Numbered from the stretch's first letter, positions 48,900-57,944 are shown. The stretch: 64,000 nt of DNA from Desulforhopalus singaporensis (GCF_900104445.1 NZ_FNJI01000008.1:1-64000), one strand, 5' to 3'. Numbers and translations: made by a program. Notes: generated by a model not told the origin, from the letters alone.

Positions 48900-50068
48900 A
48901 AGTCATATACCCTGAGCCAATAGCAATGACCTATACAAATGTCGCTGTGAATTCTGAGAGTGAGTGGTCAGATTCAACGACGTATACCGTTGGTGATCTT
49001 GTGCAGGTTACTGATCAGACTCCGCATCGTGTATACAAGTCATTGCGCGGGAACAACACCGATAAATACCCGCCTGACAATGTTGATCCTCAGACTATAG
49101 AGTCTGCAAGTTCCACCAGTAACACGGTTGGTACCGGTGCAAAGACGTTTACGGTAGCTACAGGTCTTGGTTTTGTCGCCGGTATGGTTGTCAATATTGC
49201 CAAATCATCAACGCCTTTGTCGGTCAATATGACTGCTGAAATCACTAGTTACAACTCAGGTACCGGCGCACTTGGTGTGTCTGTGTATTCGAGCAAGGGT
49301 GATGGTACTCATGCCGCCTGGACTATTACCAGCGAAGATGAAATCGGTTTCTGGAAATTGGTGGAGAGTACGAATCAGTACAAGATGTTTGATGAATACG
49401 TCAATACCAAGACGGTTAATCTGAATTTAATCAGCGTGAAACTCAATGTCCAGCGTGCCGACAATATTGCCTTATTTGGTTTGACTGGCAATAAAGTAAC
49501 TGTTGCTCTTTGGGATGCCACCGAGACCACAAAATATTGGGAAGAGGCTGTTGACCTTACTTATGGTGCGGCCATAGTCCAGCAGATCTCTGACTGGTAT
49601 GAGTATTTTTTTGGTGAATATTCGGTAAAAGAAGAGGTGTCGCTTCGCTCAATTGTAAGCACGTACAATGGGGTACTCACGATAGATATAGCTGCTGAAA
49701 CAGGTACGAATGCTGAGTGCGGGAATGTCGTTGTTGGCAGAGGGTTGGGTATCGGGAAGCTGCAGCATGGTGTGAAAGCAGGGATTATCGATTTTTCCCA
49801 AAAGGAGACTGATGATATTGGTCGAACCTCTATTACTCCTGGATATTGGGCAAAAACAAACAATATGAATGTGTTTGTTGAAAATATCGTTGTTGATGCA
49901 GTTTACAGAAAAATTTCATCTTTACGTGGAATCCCAACCGCCTGGATAGGCGATGAGACCGATGGGATGGAGATGCTTTTGGTCTTTGGGCTATTTAAAG
50001 ATTTTTCAATTACCGTCTCCGGACCGTTTCATTCATGGTGCGACCTGGAGATAGAGGGGCTTATTTAA
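48896..50068 (+). CDS. Distal tail protein
   Basis: A 390-aa protein directly after the tape measure (ATGA overlap). Near the N-terminus, SEWSDSTTYTVGDLVQVTDQ and TPHRVYKSLRGNNTDKYPP look like a carbohydrate-binding type 5/12 fold. The C-terminal half (beta-rich, WEEAVDLTYGAAIVQQISDW and following) resembles tail-tip structural proteins. The role is given from position. Confidence 0.6.
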   Translation: MKVIYPEPIAMTYTNVAVNSESEWSDSTTYTVGDLVQVTDQTPHRVYKSLRGNNTDKYPPDNVDPQTIESASSTSNTVGTGAKTFTVATGLGFVAGMVVNIAKSSTPLSVNMTAEITSYNSGTGALGVSVYSSKGDGTHAAWTITSEDEIGFWKLVESTNQYKMFDEYVNTKTVNLNLISVKLNVQRADNIALFGLTGNKVTVALWDATETTKYWEEAVDLTYGAAIVQQISDWYEYFFGEYSVKEEVSLRSIVSTYNGVLTIDIAAETGTNAECGNVVVGRGLGIGKLQHGVKAGIIDFSQKETDDIGRTSITPGYWAKTNNMNVFVENIVVDAVYRKISSLRGIPTAWIGDETDGMEMLLVFGLFKDFSITVSGPFHSWCDLEIEGLI

Positions 50069-50077
50069 GAGGACATT

Positions 50078-51235
50078 ATGGCTTTGAACATTCCGTCAAT
50101 TACTTTACTTCCGGACCCGCCGTCAAAATCTGATCCTGCAAATTTTGCAGCTAGGGCTGATGCTTTTCTTGATGCGCTGGCTGATTTCTGTACCGAGTTG
50201 AACGCGTCTGTTGCGGAGCTGAACACGATTACCAGCGGTCTTGACCAGCAAACAGTTATGGTTGCCTGGGGTAATACCACAACCTATGATTTCCCGGACG
50301 TAGTGGCTGGGAGTGACGGTTATTCGTACCGATGCATTGACACCGGCGTACTGAACGTTGATCCGACCACTGACGATGGAACATATTGGTTGAAAATCAG
50401 CAATGTGATTCCGACAGGAGGGGGAAAAGGGCAAGTGCTGATAAAACCATCCAACTCTGATTTTGATACAGAGTGGGCGGATTTTCATCATAAAAACTTA
50501 TTGATAAACGCTCTCGGACGCATCAACCAGGAAGATGTTTCAGGAACAGTTGTACTGTCTGCCGGAGAATATGGCCATGATGGGTGGAAAGCAGGTTCGG
50601 GTGGTTGCACATACACCTTCTCAACCACCGGAAATACAACCACCTTCACCATCACTTCCGGGACATTGCTCCAGATAATCGAAGATAAAAATGTCCCTGG
50701 AGGTAGCGTTGTCCTGTCATGGACAGGAACAGCACAGGCTCGTATCGATTCTGGCTCTTACGGAGATAGCGGAGAAGTAACCGCAACTTTTACAGAAGGG
50801 ACTCAGACGCAGGTTGAGTTTGGAACCGGAACATTCAGCACGCCACAATTAGAAAGTGGAACGGTACCAACAAGTTTTGAGTATGTGGACTACCAGACAG
50901 ACTTTGTTAAGTGTGAGCGATATTTGCGGCTGATCTACTGGAAGGGCATGATGCTTTCCGGGCGTTCTACAAACAGTTCCGTTCTTGGTTCGATTCCACT
51001 TAATCCTCCGATGAGGGCAACACCAACAGTATTAAAAAATCAAAGTTCAGGGTGGCAAGTACTGCAGTCCGGATACTCTTACGCTCCATCGTCAAGCCCG
51101 ACGTTCACCACGACAGCAACGACCAAAGAACTTCTACAGATAAATTCAGACGGTGTCTACACGACACTGCCAGATCAGTCTATGGCCCTATCCGGTAACT
51201 CAGTGAATCACCTCATTTTAGACGCTCGCCTGTAA
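50078..51235 (+). CDS. Tail fibre / receptor-binding protein
   Basis: A 385-aa protein. A helical N-terminus for attachment (FAARADAFLDALADFCTELN) is followed by beta-rich, Thr/Ser/Gly-rich repeats and a C-terminal part typical of fibre tips (YVDYQTDFVKCERYLRLIYW, the QLExGxxxTxFEYxxxxxExxxCxRY pattern common in phage fibres). It is followed by a small fibre-assembly-like gene. Confidence 0.75.
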   Translation: MALNIPSITLLPDPPSKSDPANFAARADAFLDALADFCTELNASVAELNTITSGLDQQTVMVAWGNTTTYDFPDVVAGSDGYSYRCIDTGVLNVDPTTDDGTYWLKISNVIPTGGGKGQVLIKPSNSDFDTEWADFHHKNLLINALGRINQEDVSGTVVLSAGEYGHDGWKAGSGGCTYTFSTTGNTTTFTITSGTLLQIIEDKNVPGGSVVLSWTGTAQARIDSGSYGDSGEVTATFTEGTQTQVEFGTGTFSTPQLESGTVPTSFEYVDYQTDFVKCERYLRLIYWKGMMLSGRSTNSSVLGSIPLNPPMRATPTVLKNQSSGWQVLQSGYSYAPSSSPTFTTTATTKELLQINSDGVYTTLPDQSMALSGNSVNHLILDARL

Positions 51236-51247
51236 GGAGAATACAGT

Positions 51248-51595
51248 ATGTATAAATATGAAAACGCAGAAGGGACGGTTGTGTCTGACCTGATGACTGG
51301 ACGGTCAAATATTACGCCTTCAAGCAGGTTTTGGGCGGATTTCCAAGAATGGCTTGCCAAAGGGAACACGCCGGAAGCTTTTAGAACCCAGGAAGAGTTG
51401 GACGCTATAACAGCTCTTGAGACCCGGGTGGCAGAGTTGGAGGCTGAACGGAATGCTGCCGGGATTCGAGATATAACCCCGCAACAGGCTAAGGACTGGA
51501 TCGACAACGAATTTGCGAGTGCATCGACCAATCCCGAGATAGTAGCTGTGATAAAGAAGATTCTCAAGAAGATTGTTGTGTTCCTTCTTCGGTAA
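51248..51595 (+). CDS. Tail fibre-associated small protein
   Basis: A 115-aa protein. FWADFQEWLAKGNTPEAF resembles the central region of tail fibre assembly proteins, followed by a coiled coil (ALETRVAELEAERNAAG) and ITPQQAKDWIDNEFASAS. AAGGAGAATACAGT precedes the ATG. It is likely a chaperone or subunit of the fibre encoded just before. Confidence 0.55.
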   Translation: MYKYENAEGTVVSDLMTGRSNITPSSRFWADFQEWLAKGNTPEAFRTQEELDAITALETRVAELEAERNAAGIRDITPQQAKDWIDNEFASASTNPEIVAVIKKILKKIVVFLLR

Positions 51596-51614
51596 ACAAA
51601 AGTGAGGTGATGGG

Positions 51615-52136
51615 ATGAAGATTTTTATCAATTTGTTTCTGCTGACCACGGTGTCTTTTCTTCTGAGTGGATGTTTCCCGGGGATGTCCACTCAAAGCAC
51701 AATTAAAATGTTTGACGAAGCCGGCAAAGTGACAGCCACAATAACCGGCGCTGCGGTCCAGCGTGATTTCCTCTATACCGACCAGCATAAGAACCGGGAT
51801 AACCAGACGGCGAAAATGTTCAAGAACTCAGGGGTTCAGGTCGAGATGGAGATGATCACGCTTGCCGACGGCAGCAAGGCATATCTGCCGAAAAAATTCT
51901 CGATTCGCGGAGAGCCGAAGTTCCAGCAGAATCTTGAAACCAGGCCGCCGGATCACCGAGGTTGGCAGACTGCCGACAAAGTGCTTGATGTTCTGACCTT
52001 CGGCTTGGGGTCATATTACCTGAACGATTTTGGAAAACATGCGGTAAGCAGTTCGCAACCGGCCTATCAAGGGGATTACAACTATCAATCGTACAACCCG
52101 CAGACTGCGGAGCCTTACATGGTACCGGTGGAGTAG
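51615..52136 (+). CDS. Phage-encoded lipoprotein
   Basis: A 173-aa protein with a lipoprotein signal peptide: MKIFINLFLLTTVSFLLSGC, with lipobox LLSGC at residues 16-20. The mature protein is hydrophilic, with beta and helix content (KVTATITGAAVQRDFLYTDQ), ending in a Tyr/Gln-rich tail. It lies between fibre and lysis genes. It may be an outer-membrane lysis component or a lysogen surface protein (exclusion); the sequence does not decide. Confidence 0.65.
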   Translation: MKIFINLFLLTTVSFLLSGCFPGMSTQSTIKMFDEAGKVTATITGAAVQRDFLYTDQHKNRDNQTAKMFKNSGVQVEMEMITLADGSKAYLPKKFSIRGEPKFQQNLETRPPDHRGWQTADKVLDVLTFGLGSYYLNDFGKHAVSSSQPAYQGDYNYQSYNPQTAEPYMVPVE

Positions 52137-52140
52137 TGCC

Positions 52141-52320
52141 ATGCATGAAGGTGTACCTATTGATGTCACAGTAAGAAAAGTTGGCGGGGTGTATGTCTTG
52201 AAAAATCCTGGTTGCAAAGAGGTGTGTTCCATCCTTGACGAAAATAACAAGCTTGTGCGTCCATGTAAGTTTTATGACCATGGTTTGCATGGACTCGGGA
52301 CATGTAAGAAAGATTGTTGA
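52141..52320 (+). CDS. Small Cys-rich hypothetical phage protein
   Basis: A 59-aa protein, MHEGVPIDVTVRKVGGVYVL then NPGCKEVCSILDENNKLVRP, ending LGTCKKDC. Five cysteines suggest a metal site or a disulfide fold. The ATG lies 4 nt after the lipoprotein stop. No family is known. Confidence 0.6.
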   Translation: MHEGVPIDVTVRKVGGVYVLKNPGCKEVCSILDENNKLVRPCKFYDHGLHGLGTCKKDC

Positions 52321-52350
52321 GGCTAAACGTTTATCCTGGGAGGATAAATA

Positions 52351-52770
52351 ATGAGCATTGCAAAAAAGATCATCTACAACACAGTTTCGAAGTATCTGAA
52401 GCACCTGTCTGACAGAAATGTAGATGACATTATCTACATGAAGCAAGGGAAGGACAGTTCAGTCTTGATCCTCACTCAGCCTTTCCATGCTTATGGTATC
52501 ACGGTTCCGTCCGGCTATAAATGGAACGGGGCAAGCTCGCCACCTGGCCCGGCTCGGATGGTAATCCCTAAATTTCATAAAATGATCAAGACCAGCTGCC
52601 GGCACGATCGGGCGTGCGAACTGGCAAAAAACAAGTTTGATCGATTAATGGCCGATATCGTTTTTTTTCTCATGGCGCATGAGGTGGAAGGAATGAAGTT
52701 GTGGCGCGCTGTTTCCGGTTTAGCTGGAGTCAGGATCGGCGCACATCTTGGAATTGGAAACAAATATTAA
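52351..52770 (+). CDS. DUF1353-like phage protein
   Basis: A 139-aa protein, VPSGYKWNGASSPPGPARMV then SCRHDRACELAKNKFDRLMADIVFF, the pattern of DUF1353 proteins often found beside phage lysis genes. The family has no known function. The ribosome site is GGGAGGATAAATA. Position suggests a role near the end of infection. Confidence 0.75.
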   Translation: MSIAKKIIYNTVSKYLKHLSDRNVDDIIYMKQGKDSSVLILTQPFHAYGITVPSGYKWNGASSPPGPARMVIPKFHKMIKTSCRHDRACELAKNKFDRLMADIVFFLMAHEVEGMKLWRAVSGLAGVRIGAHLGIGNKY

Positions 52771-52783
52771 TCTGGTTGTCGAA

Positions 52784-53158
52784 ATGGATGGTGGCAAATT
52801 GGAGATCGACGGCAGGACAGCACTTACCGGTGCGGCATTTCTGGTCACATGGATTGTGCAAATTATAGCCTATGTGCGCAAGGATGAAAAAATCAGGTCC
52901 CAGGTGCAAGCGAACAGTGATGCTATAGAGAAACTTACTAAGGTACTTGCAAATGAAAACGGGGAACCGCATTTTATCACTGAAAATCGCTGCGAACGTA
53001 CACAGGAATCTTGCAACAAGCTGAACAATGAGCGATTTACTCAGGTGGCCAAGGAGTTGTCAGATCAAAACAAAGCGATCGGGACCCTGACCGGGAAAGT
53101 TGATGGCCTGCGCGGTGACATACTGGAATATGTGCTCAAAAACAAGATAAAAAACTGA
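52784..53158 (+). CDS. Membrane-anchored coiled-coil protein, probable lysis gene
   Basis: A 124-aa protein (from ATG 52784; an in-frame TTG at 52748 would overlap the previous gene). One membrane segment near residues 15-32 (LTGAAFLVTWIVQIIAYV) is followed by a charged helical part (SDAIEKLTKVLANENGEP; DQNKAIGTLTGKVDGLRGDI). Position directly before the endolysin suggests an inner-membrane spanin-like or holin role. The single-span topology with periplasmic coiled coil favours the former. Confidence 0.6.
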   Translation: MDGGKLEIDGRTALTGAAFLVTWIVQIIAYVRKDEKIRSQVQANSDAIEKLTKVLANENGEPHFITENRCERTQESCNKLNNERFTQVAKELSDQNKAIGTLTGKVDGLRGDILEYVLKNKIKN

Positions 53159-53159
53159 C

Positions 53160-53540
53160 ATGGACTTGATCGATGAACTCAAACGGCATGAGGGGTTCTC
53201 ACCTCGTCCCTACCTGTGTCCTGCAGGAGTTTTGACAATAGGGTATGGGTTCACCTATTTGACCGAAGAAGAGGCACATATGATCTTAAAAACGAGAGTT
53301 AAACGGCTCCATAACCAGCTGTTGCCTTCAATGAAAAACCTGTCACCTGCCAGACAGGAGGTGCTTGTGAACATGTCGTTCAACCTGGGTGTCGAAGGAT
53401 TGTTCAAATTTCGGCGCATGTGGGCGGCAATCCGGGCCCATAATTTTGATCTCGCCGCAGATGAGATGCTTGATTCAAAGTGGGCGCGTCAGGTAGGCAG
53501 CAGGGCTGAAGAGTTGTCTGAGAAAATGCGAAAAGGGTGA
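53160..53540 (+). CDS. GH24 endolysin (T4-type lysozyme)
   Basis: A 126-aa protein. The catalytic triad region runs RHEGFSPRPYLCPAGVLTIG, giving E11-C20-T26, the E-C-T variant of the usual E-D-T. LNMSFNLG-like segment VLVNMSFNLGVEGLFKF and the end WARQVGSRAEELSEKM complete the fold. It cleaves peptidoglycan. It has no signal peptide, so a holin is needed. It is last in the late operon. Confidence 0.9.
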   Translation: MDLIDELKRHEGFSPRPYLCPAGVLTIGYGFTYLTEEEAHMILKTRVKRLHNQLLPSMKNLSPARQEVLVNMSFNLGVEGLFKFRRMWAAIRAHNFDLAADEMLDSKWARQVGSRAEELSEKMRKG

Positions 53541-53583
53541 TCAGCTGTAATAAACAGGATTCTGGACAGTTACAGAAATCCTG

Positions 53584-53601
53584 CCCCTCTTCATTGAGGG
53601 G
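53584..53601 (+). terminator. Candidate terminator of late operon
   Basis: The hairpin CCCCTC-TTCATT-GAGGGG lies 44 nt after the endolysin stop. Only a late T-run (CCCCCTTTT near 53620) follows. Confidence 0.45.
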
Positions 53602-53655
53602 CCGCCCCAAAAGAAACAGCCCCCTTTTAAAGAGAAAAGTATAGGACTTTATCTG

Positions 53656-55134
53656 TTATCGACAGATCCCTTTATTACATCGGTTACTGCAACAATCACT
53701 GTTATCACTACATTCCTCTTTGAATCCATTGCAGGTGACAGCAGGACAGTCAGCCGGGCAGGAGGTAGTATTCTCGTCAGTTTCACAGATTTTGTTACCA
53801 CAAACAGAGGGCTGACAATCAATTGCGCACACATCGTATGTTTCCCCGCTCTCACAGATACCATCACCACAGCAATAGGAAGCCAAACAATCAGGGCAAG
53901 TGGGTCCATCCTTGGATAAATTGCACTTACCGTCTGCAACATGTTTGAAGCATTCACTCACATCACCATCACCCACTGTTCCAGAGTCACAGTCGGAAGG
54001 GCAAGTAAAACAGTCTTCTCCTGGATCGCCGCAATAACCATTGCCGCATAAGGGGTCACATCTATCGTTCACTTCATTGCAGATCTCATTTGAAGCGCAT
54101 GGGTCACCTGAACTGCCGCATCCTCCGTTGGCTTCATTGCACACCTCTGTGCCATCACAGAAGGATCCATTCTGTTCGCAGGATACAGGTGTCCCTTCCT
54201 GACAGGTACCGCTTACACAGATTTCCACACCGTTACAGTAAATGCCATCGTCGCATTCCTGGTCGGTTTCACAACCTGTAGAGGTCAAACTGAAGTTGGC
54301 CATTGCAAAACCCAGGTTATGTGCGTGTCCATCATAGGCGATCCAGAAAGTACCGTCGCCGTTTGGTCCTCCACCACCCCAACTGTTTTTACAGAGAAAT
54401 GCACCTTTGCTGTCATCCCATCCGATCAACAGTACCGCATGACCACCTACATAGCGATTGTCATAGTTAATGTACACTGCGTCAGGGTTATTACTGTACC
54501 AGTAATCATAAAAATCATCATAGACATTGTATCGCCAATAACTTGGCCCGTTGATAACGAGAGAGTTCTTAAACCCTTCTGTTGTTTGAGGAACCGTATG
54601 ATAATCAAAAACGCGGTACCCTAATTGTTCCGCTGCTTCCTCAATGCAGTCTGTCGAATCAGAGCCAGTGTAGGGGAAATAACTCTCATCTACTGGTCCT
54701 TGACCATTTTCTTCATTGTAATACTGTATGGCGGTTGAAGTGCCCCCCGAGCAACCCCACATAGCTGTATTGCAGGAAACCTGTTGTTGCTCGGAAAGAT
54801 CCTCCAGGCGGTCCACGCCGTATTGCTTGAGCAGGTGTGATTCAAAGGCGCCCACGGTGGCAAAAGCCCAACAGCTGCCGCAGGAACCCTGATCTTTTGG
54901 TGGCGTGACGAAGCCGTAATCTCTTGCATCGTAGCTTCCGGGCAGAGGTATATCTAAAGCCATATCCATGGGTTGGAGTTTTAAGAGCTTTTTGTAGACT
55001 GCAGGTGGCAGTTTAAAGTCTCCCAATTGGTGTCTGTTGGGGTCTGTATATCCCGGAGAGACTGTCATAGCCATCAATATGGCAGTTGATACCAGGAGCC
55101 CCAGCCATTTTTTATAGTTGCTTTTCTCTTTCAC
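53656..55134 (-). CDS. Secreted papain-like cysteine protease with Cys-rich tail
   Basis: A 492-aa protein. GTG 55134 is chosen because AAAGGAGA stands 6 nt before it; the longer frame from ATG 55194 lacks this. A signal peptide (WLGLLVSTAILMAMTVSPGYT) leads into a C1A peptidase domain: GSCGSCWAFAT (catalytic Cys near 86), GGHAVLLIGWDD (His near 231) and CKNSWGGGG (Asn near 250). From about residue 290 the protein is a chain of Cys-rich modules (CDDGIYCNGVEIC, CGNGYCGDPGEDC, CGDGICESGETYDVC), like disulfide-rich surface or binding repeats. It is a likely lysogen-expressed cargo gene beside the integrase. Confidence 0.9.
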   Translation of the reverse strand: MKEKSNYKKWLGLLVSTAILMAMTVSPGYTDPNRHQLGDFKLPPAVYKKLLKLQPMDMALDIPLPGSYDARDYGFVTPPKDQGSCGSCWAFATVGAFESHLLKQYGVDRLEDLSEQQQVSCNTAMWGCSGGTSTAIQYYNEENGQGPVDESYFPYTGSDSTDCIEEAAEQLGYRVFDYHTVPQTTEGFKNSLVINGPSYWRYNVYDDFYDYWYSNNPDAVYINYDNRYVGGHAVLLIGWDDSKGAFLCKNSWGGGGPNGDGTFWIAYDGHAHNLGFAMANFSLTSTGCETDQECDDGIYCNGVEICVSGTCQEGTPVSCEQNGSFCDGTEVCNEANGGCGSSGDPCASNEICNEVNDRCDPLCGNGYCGDPGEDCFTCPSDCDSGTVGDGDVSECFKHVADGKCNLSKDGPTCPDCLASYCCGDGICESGETYDVCAIDCQPSVCGNKICETDENTTSCPADCPAVTCNGFKEECSDNSDCCSNRCNKGICR

Positions 55135-55626
55135 GATGATCTCCTTTGGTTCAAAATTTTTGATGAGATACAAACCGGATTTATAAATTCTCAAATGCTC
55201 TTTTAATTCACGGTATTGATTTTATCAGTTGTCTTTGTACTAAGGAGGTTAATGACTGCCAGCTATTGTTTTGCCTTTTGTGGTAAAGAACGTAATCTTA
55301 GTAATATGCGGCGATGTTTGAATGCTCCCTGATCGAGGTACTGGTTGATAAATATCACTGAGTGTATAGAAAATAGACGAATCAATCCATATTAGAAAAC
55401 TATTCTATTAGAATAATTGTATTGGATCGTTAATAACCTTGTCAATCATCAGCAAAACAACATTTTGCCACTATAGGTCGTTGCTGTTGGATCACCTGAA
55501 GTCTAAATTCGAAAAGAAAATTATCGATGTTTGACCAAGACAAGACGGAAGGTTATTAATCGAACCGTCAGCCTGAAAGAGAACACCAAAAAACAGATTG
55601 TTACATTGGATAACGATATCTGCAAT
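55135..55626. other. Intergenic between protease and integrase
   Basis: About 490 bp, AT-rich around 55380-55440, with a short odd palindrome TATTCTA-T-TAGAATA. It probably holds the protease promoter. No gene seen. Confidence 0.35.
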
Positions 55627-56916
55627 TTACAGGTTTAAATGAAGTTCAGGGTAGTCAAGTTTTGAGATCTGGGCAATCAGTCCGGCGTCGTCATAGTGGG
55701 TATAGGTCTTTTGCATTCGGTCGCCGACATGGCCGATGATTTCCTCCGCCGCGGAATCCTGAACTCCGCAGATTGCCATCCGGGAACGGGCCGTATGGCG
55801 AAAGGAGTAGAAGTCGATGTTCTGCCTTAACCTGGATCCGTCTTGCAGGAAAGTGTTTGTTCTGGCTGTTTCAAACGCTGAGCGGTAGATTTTATATGGA
55901 TGTGTTTTCTGGCCGTGGCTGTTCGGGATGAATACGTATTTGAGAGTGCAGTCGTCTTTGGTGCCGGATCCCGGCCCGTTTCTCTTCTCAAGCTGCTCCC
56001 GCAGCTGTTGTTCCTTTGCCGATCTTAATCCTTCAAGGTGGCGAATTATTTTGGCGGCAACGGGGTGTGCCGGCACAAAACGGGTTTCCGTTTTGGTACC
56101 GACCTTGGAAAAGCCTCCACGCTCCAGGTCAACGTGGCCGAGGTGGATTGCTTTTTTTTTGCTTTCTTTTATTTCCCTTGCCGTTGGCGGGGACCATCTG
56201 AGATACGCTGCTTCGGTCGGCCTCATGCCGGTGTGAAGCAGGAACATAAGATATAAATAAAGAGTCTTGTTTCGATCACCGAATTTTGCAAGATACTTTT
56301 CAGAGGTTATAAATCTGTTGATGTGACCTGATCTGATTTTTTCCAGGAAGACGATCAGTTCATTTTCCTTGATGACCCGGTCAAGTTTCTCCTCCCTGGA
56401 CGGATGTTTCTTTTTAGGTCGTACAATGTTTCTCTCCGGGCTCTCCACGGTAACTCCCCAGGTGCGGGCGGCGTCATACACCATTTTGATAAAAGAGAGC
56501 TCCTGGCACAATTTGGAGGATCCTACGCCGTCGATATTTTGGCGGTGGGTGACATACTCATACATTCTGCTCGGAGTGATCTGGGACAGCAGGGTCTTGT
56601 CTCCAAAATAATCAAGGATCTTGTTCTGGGCAAAATGATATCCGTTGATGGTGGCCCTGCTTTTATGGGAGCATCCCTTGATGAATTTATCGCTGGCTTC
56701 CCCGAGCTTCATATCGCCCTCGGGGACCTCCCCGGGCAATGGCTGTCCGGTGTGTAGCAGGTGCTCGGTTTGTTCCCGCCATTCGATTGCTTCGGAAAGT
56801 TTATCCCTTGTTGCCTGGAAAACTTGTCCCTTATACTGAACCCTGACCCGGTAGGTCATACCCCACCGCGTTTCCCTCGCTTCGATATTTCTCATTGGTT
56901 TTTTATTTTTCGCCAT
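55627..56916 (-). CDS. int: Tyrosine recombinase (phage integrase)
   Basis: A 429-aa protein. An N-terminal Arm-type and SAM-like core-binding part (about 60-180) precedes the catalytic domain: LLHTGMRPTEAAYLRW (Arg I near 229), SFRHTARSRMAICG (His-x-x-Arg near 373), GHVGDRMQKTYTHYDD (His near 395 and the Tyr nucleophile near 404). It faces away from the tRNA-Pro it uses as target, 145 nt from the attR core. The zinc-like extra lysine loops are ordinary. It integrates and, with an excisionase, excises this element. Confidence 0.95.
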   Translation of the reverse strand: MAKNKKPMRNIEARETRWGMTYRVRVQYKGQVFQATRDKLSEAIEWREQTEHLLHTGQPLPGEVPEGDMKLGEASDKFIKGCSHKSRATINGYHFAQNKILDYFGDKTLLSQITPSRMYEYVTHRQNIDGVGSSKLCQELSFIKMVYDAARTWGVTVESPERNIVRPKKKHPSREEKLDRVIKENELIVFLEKIRSGHINRFITSEKYLAKFGDRNKTLYLYLMFLLHTGMRPTEAAYLRWSPPTAREIKESKKKAIHLGHVDLERGGFSKVGTKTETRFVPAHPVAAKIIRHLEGLRSAKEQQLREQLEKRNGPGSGTKDDCTLKYVFIPNSHGQKTHPYKIYRSAFETARTNTFLQDGSRLRQNIDFYSFRHTARSRMAICGVQDSAAEEIIGHVGDRMQKTYTHYDDAGLIAQISKLDYPELHLNL

Positions 56917-57008
56917 GAGCTCACTCCGTTTCGGTCCGCCCAGCTATTTCTCAGGGCAGTTTTTTGGGCAGTTTTTTCGATCTTAACATAAACAAATTGT
57001 TAAAATCC

Positions 57009-57152
57009 ACCAAAACAGATCAATGTGAACAGTGTGACGAACTATAAAAAACCATAAAAAAAAGGGCGTTAAGCTATTGAATTAGCTTAACGCCCTGAAT
57101 TTTCAAGTGGTCGGGATGAGAGGATTTGAACCTCCGACCCCTTGTCCCCCAG
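57009..57152. repeat. attR: right prophage attachment repeat
   Basis: 57061-57152 is identical to 16501-16592, and 57009-57060 is about 87% like 16449-16500. The core covers the tRNA-Pro 3' half and its terminator, so integration restores a full tRNA gene. Confidence 0.93.
57063..57096 (-). terminator. tRNA-Pro terminator
   Basis: The perfect 14-bp inverted repeat AGGGCGTTAAGCTA/TAGCTTAACGCCCT is followed on the minus strand by TTTTTTTTATGG. It is duplicated at 16503-16536 in attL. Confidence 0.9.
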
Positions 57153-57185
57153 ACAAGTGCGCTAACCAGGCTGCGCTACATCCCG
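57108..57185 (-). tRNA. tRNA-Pro (anticodon GGG)
   Basis: The minus strand folds into a full cloverleaf: acceptor CGGGATG/CATCCCG, anticodon stem CTTGT/ACAAG around the loop CTGGGGG (anticodon GGG), T-arm GGAGG-TTCAAAT-CCTCT, and a genome-encoded CCA. It lies after the merR-like gene of the pheST-ihfA operon, a location where tRNA-Pro is found in many proteobacteria. It is the integration target of the element to its left. Confidence 0.95.
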
Positions 57186-57239
57186 ACTCGTGCAGGTCTA
57201 TCTACCATTTGTTGGCCCCGGTGTCAACAACCATAAGAC

Positions 57240-57611
57240 TCAATTTGTCTCTTTTTTACTGTTGAGGATTCGCTGCAATTTTATGAGCTCGTCTTTTATG
57301 GATTTCAACTTATCCGGCACCGAACCCTGATGTTTTTTATCTTCGATTTCATCAAGGTTGATGGTGCTGCCGCTCTTTAAAAGCTTTTTCGCTCCTGCAA
57401 TGGTAAACCCCCTGTCATGCAGAAGGTATTTGATCTGAAGAATAATCTCCACATCCTGTTTTTTATAGAGGCGCTGCTTTGAATTGGCCCGCCTCGGTTT
57501 AATTGCTGGAAATTCCGATTCCCAATAACGCAGAACGTGGGGGGGCACGTCTGCCATCTTTGCTACTTCACCGATCTTAAAATAGAGCTTATCTGGTATT
57601 GCGGGTATCAT
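57240..57611 (-). CDS. MerR-family transcriptional regulator
   Basis: A 123-aa protein (from ATG 57611; the frame is open 12 nt further). [23 protein letters not shown] is the MerR helix-turn-helix, followed by [33 protein letters not shown]. The C-terminal part is a charged helix without the cysteines of metal sensors. Its place downstream of ihfA is conserved in many proteobacteria; the regulated genes are unknown. Confidence 0.88.
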   Translation of the reverse strand: MIPAIPDKLYFKIGEVAKMADVPPHVLRYWESEFPAIKPRRANSKQRLYKKQDVEIILQIKYLLHDRGFTIAGAKKLLKSGSTINLDEIEDKKHQGSVPDKLKSIKDELIKLQRILNSKKETN

Positions 57612-57647
57612 AATGCCAGTCACACCTCTATAGGATCAGAAGAAAGA

Positions 57648-57944
57648 TTAATTATTGACCTGCTCCCGTAGTTTTTTGCTTGGCCTGAAACTGACCGCCT
57701 GTCGTTTTTTTATGGTGATTGATTCACCGGTGCGCGGATTTCTGCCTCTTCGCGGAGATTTGTCGCGGATGGTAAAGGTACCAAAATGAACCAGCTTTAT
57801 CGATTCACCGTTGAGCATCGACTGCTTGATGTTGTCGAAAAAACTGTCAACTATCTGGGCGCAGTTGCTTTGTGAAAATCCAAGCTGCTCGGCCAGCGTT
57901 TCAGTTAATTCTTTTCTCGTGAGATTATTGCTGTTGTTATGCAT
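57648..57944 (-). CDS. ihfA: Integration host factor subunit alpha
   Basis: A 98-aa HU/IHF-family DNA-bending protein: LTRKELTETLAEQLGFSQSN at the N-terminus, then FGTFTIRDKSPRRGRNPRTGE, the conserved arm with the Pro that kinks DNA. Assignment to alpha rests on the position directly after pheT (8-nt overlap), as in other proteobacteria. IHF assists lambda-type integration, and here its gene lies next to the integration site. Confidence 0.92.
   Translation of the reverse strand: MHNNSNNLTRKELTETLAEQLGFSQSNCAQIVDSFFDNIKQSMLNGESIKLVHFGTFTIRDKSPRRGRNPRTGESITIKKRQAVSFRPSKKLREQVNN

Larger units (their letters stand above)
16501..57152. mobile_element. Integrated prophage-like element in tRNA-Pro(GGG)
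   Basis: A perfect 92-bp direct repeat at 16501-16592 and 57061-57152 brackets about 40.6 kb. Between the copies lie a tyrosine integrase next to the tRNA-side repeat, CI/CII-like control genes, replication genes, lambda-type packaging genes, capsid and siphovirus-type tail genes, and lysis genes. Gene order and the GpA/gpW/portal set indicate a lambda-like tailed phage with a long non-contractile tail. The main structural and lysis genes appear open, so the prophage could be functional. The left arm and the 34.9-38.4 kb stretch hold cargo that is not phage structural. Confidence 0.93.
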
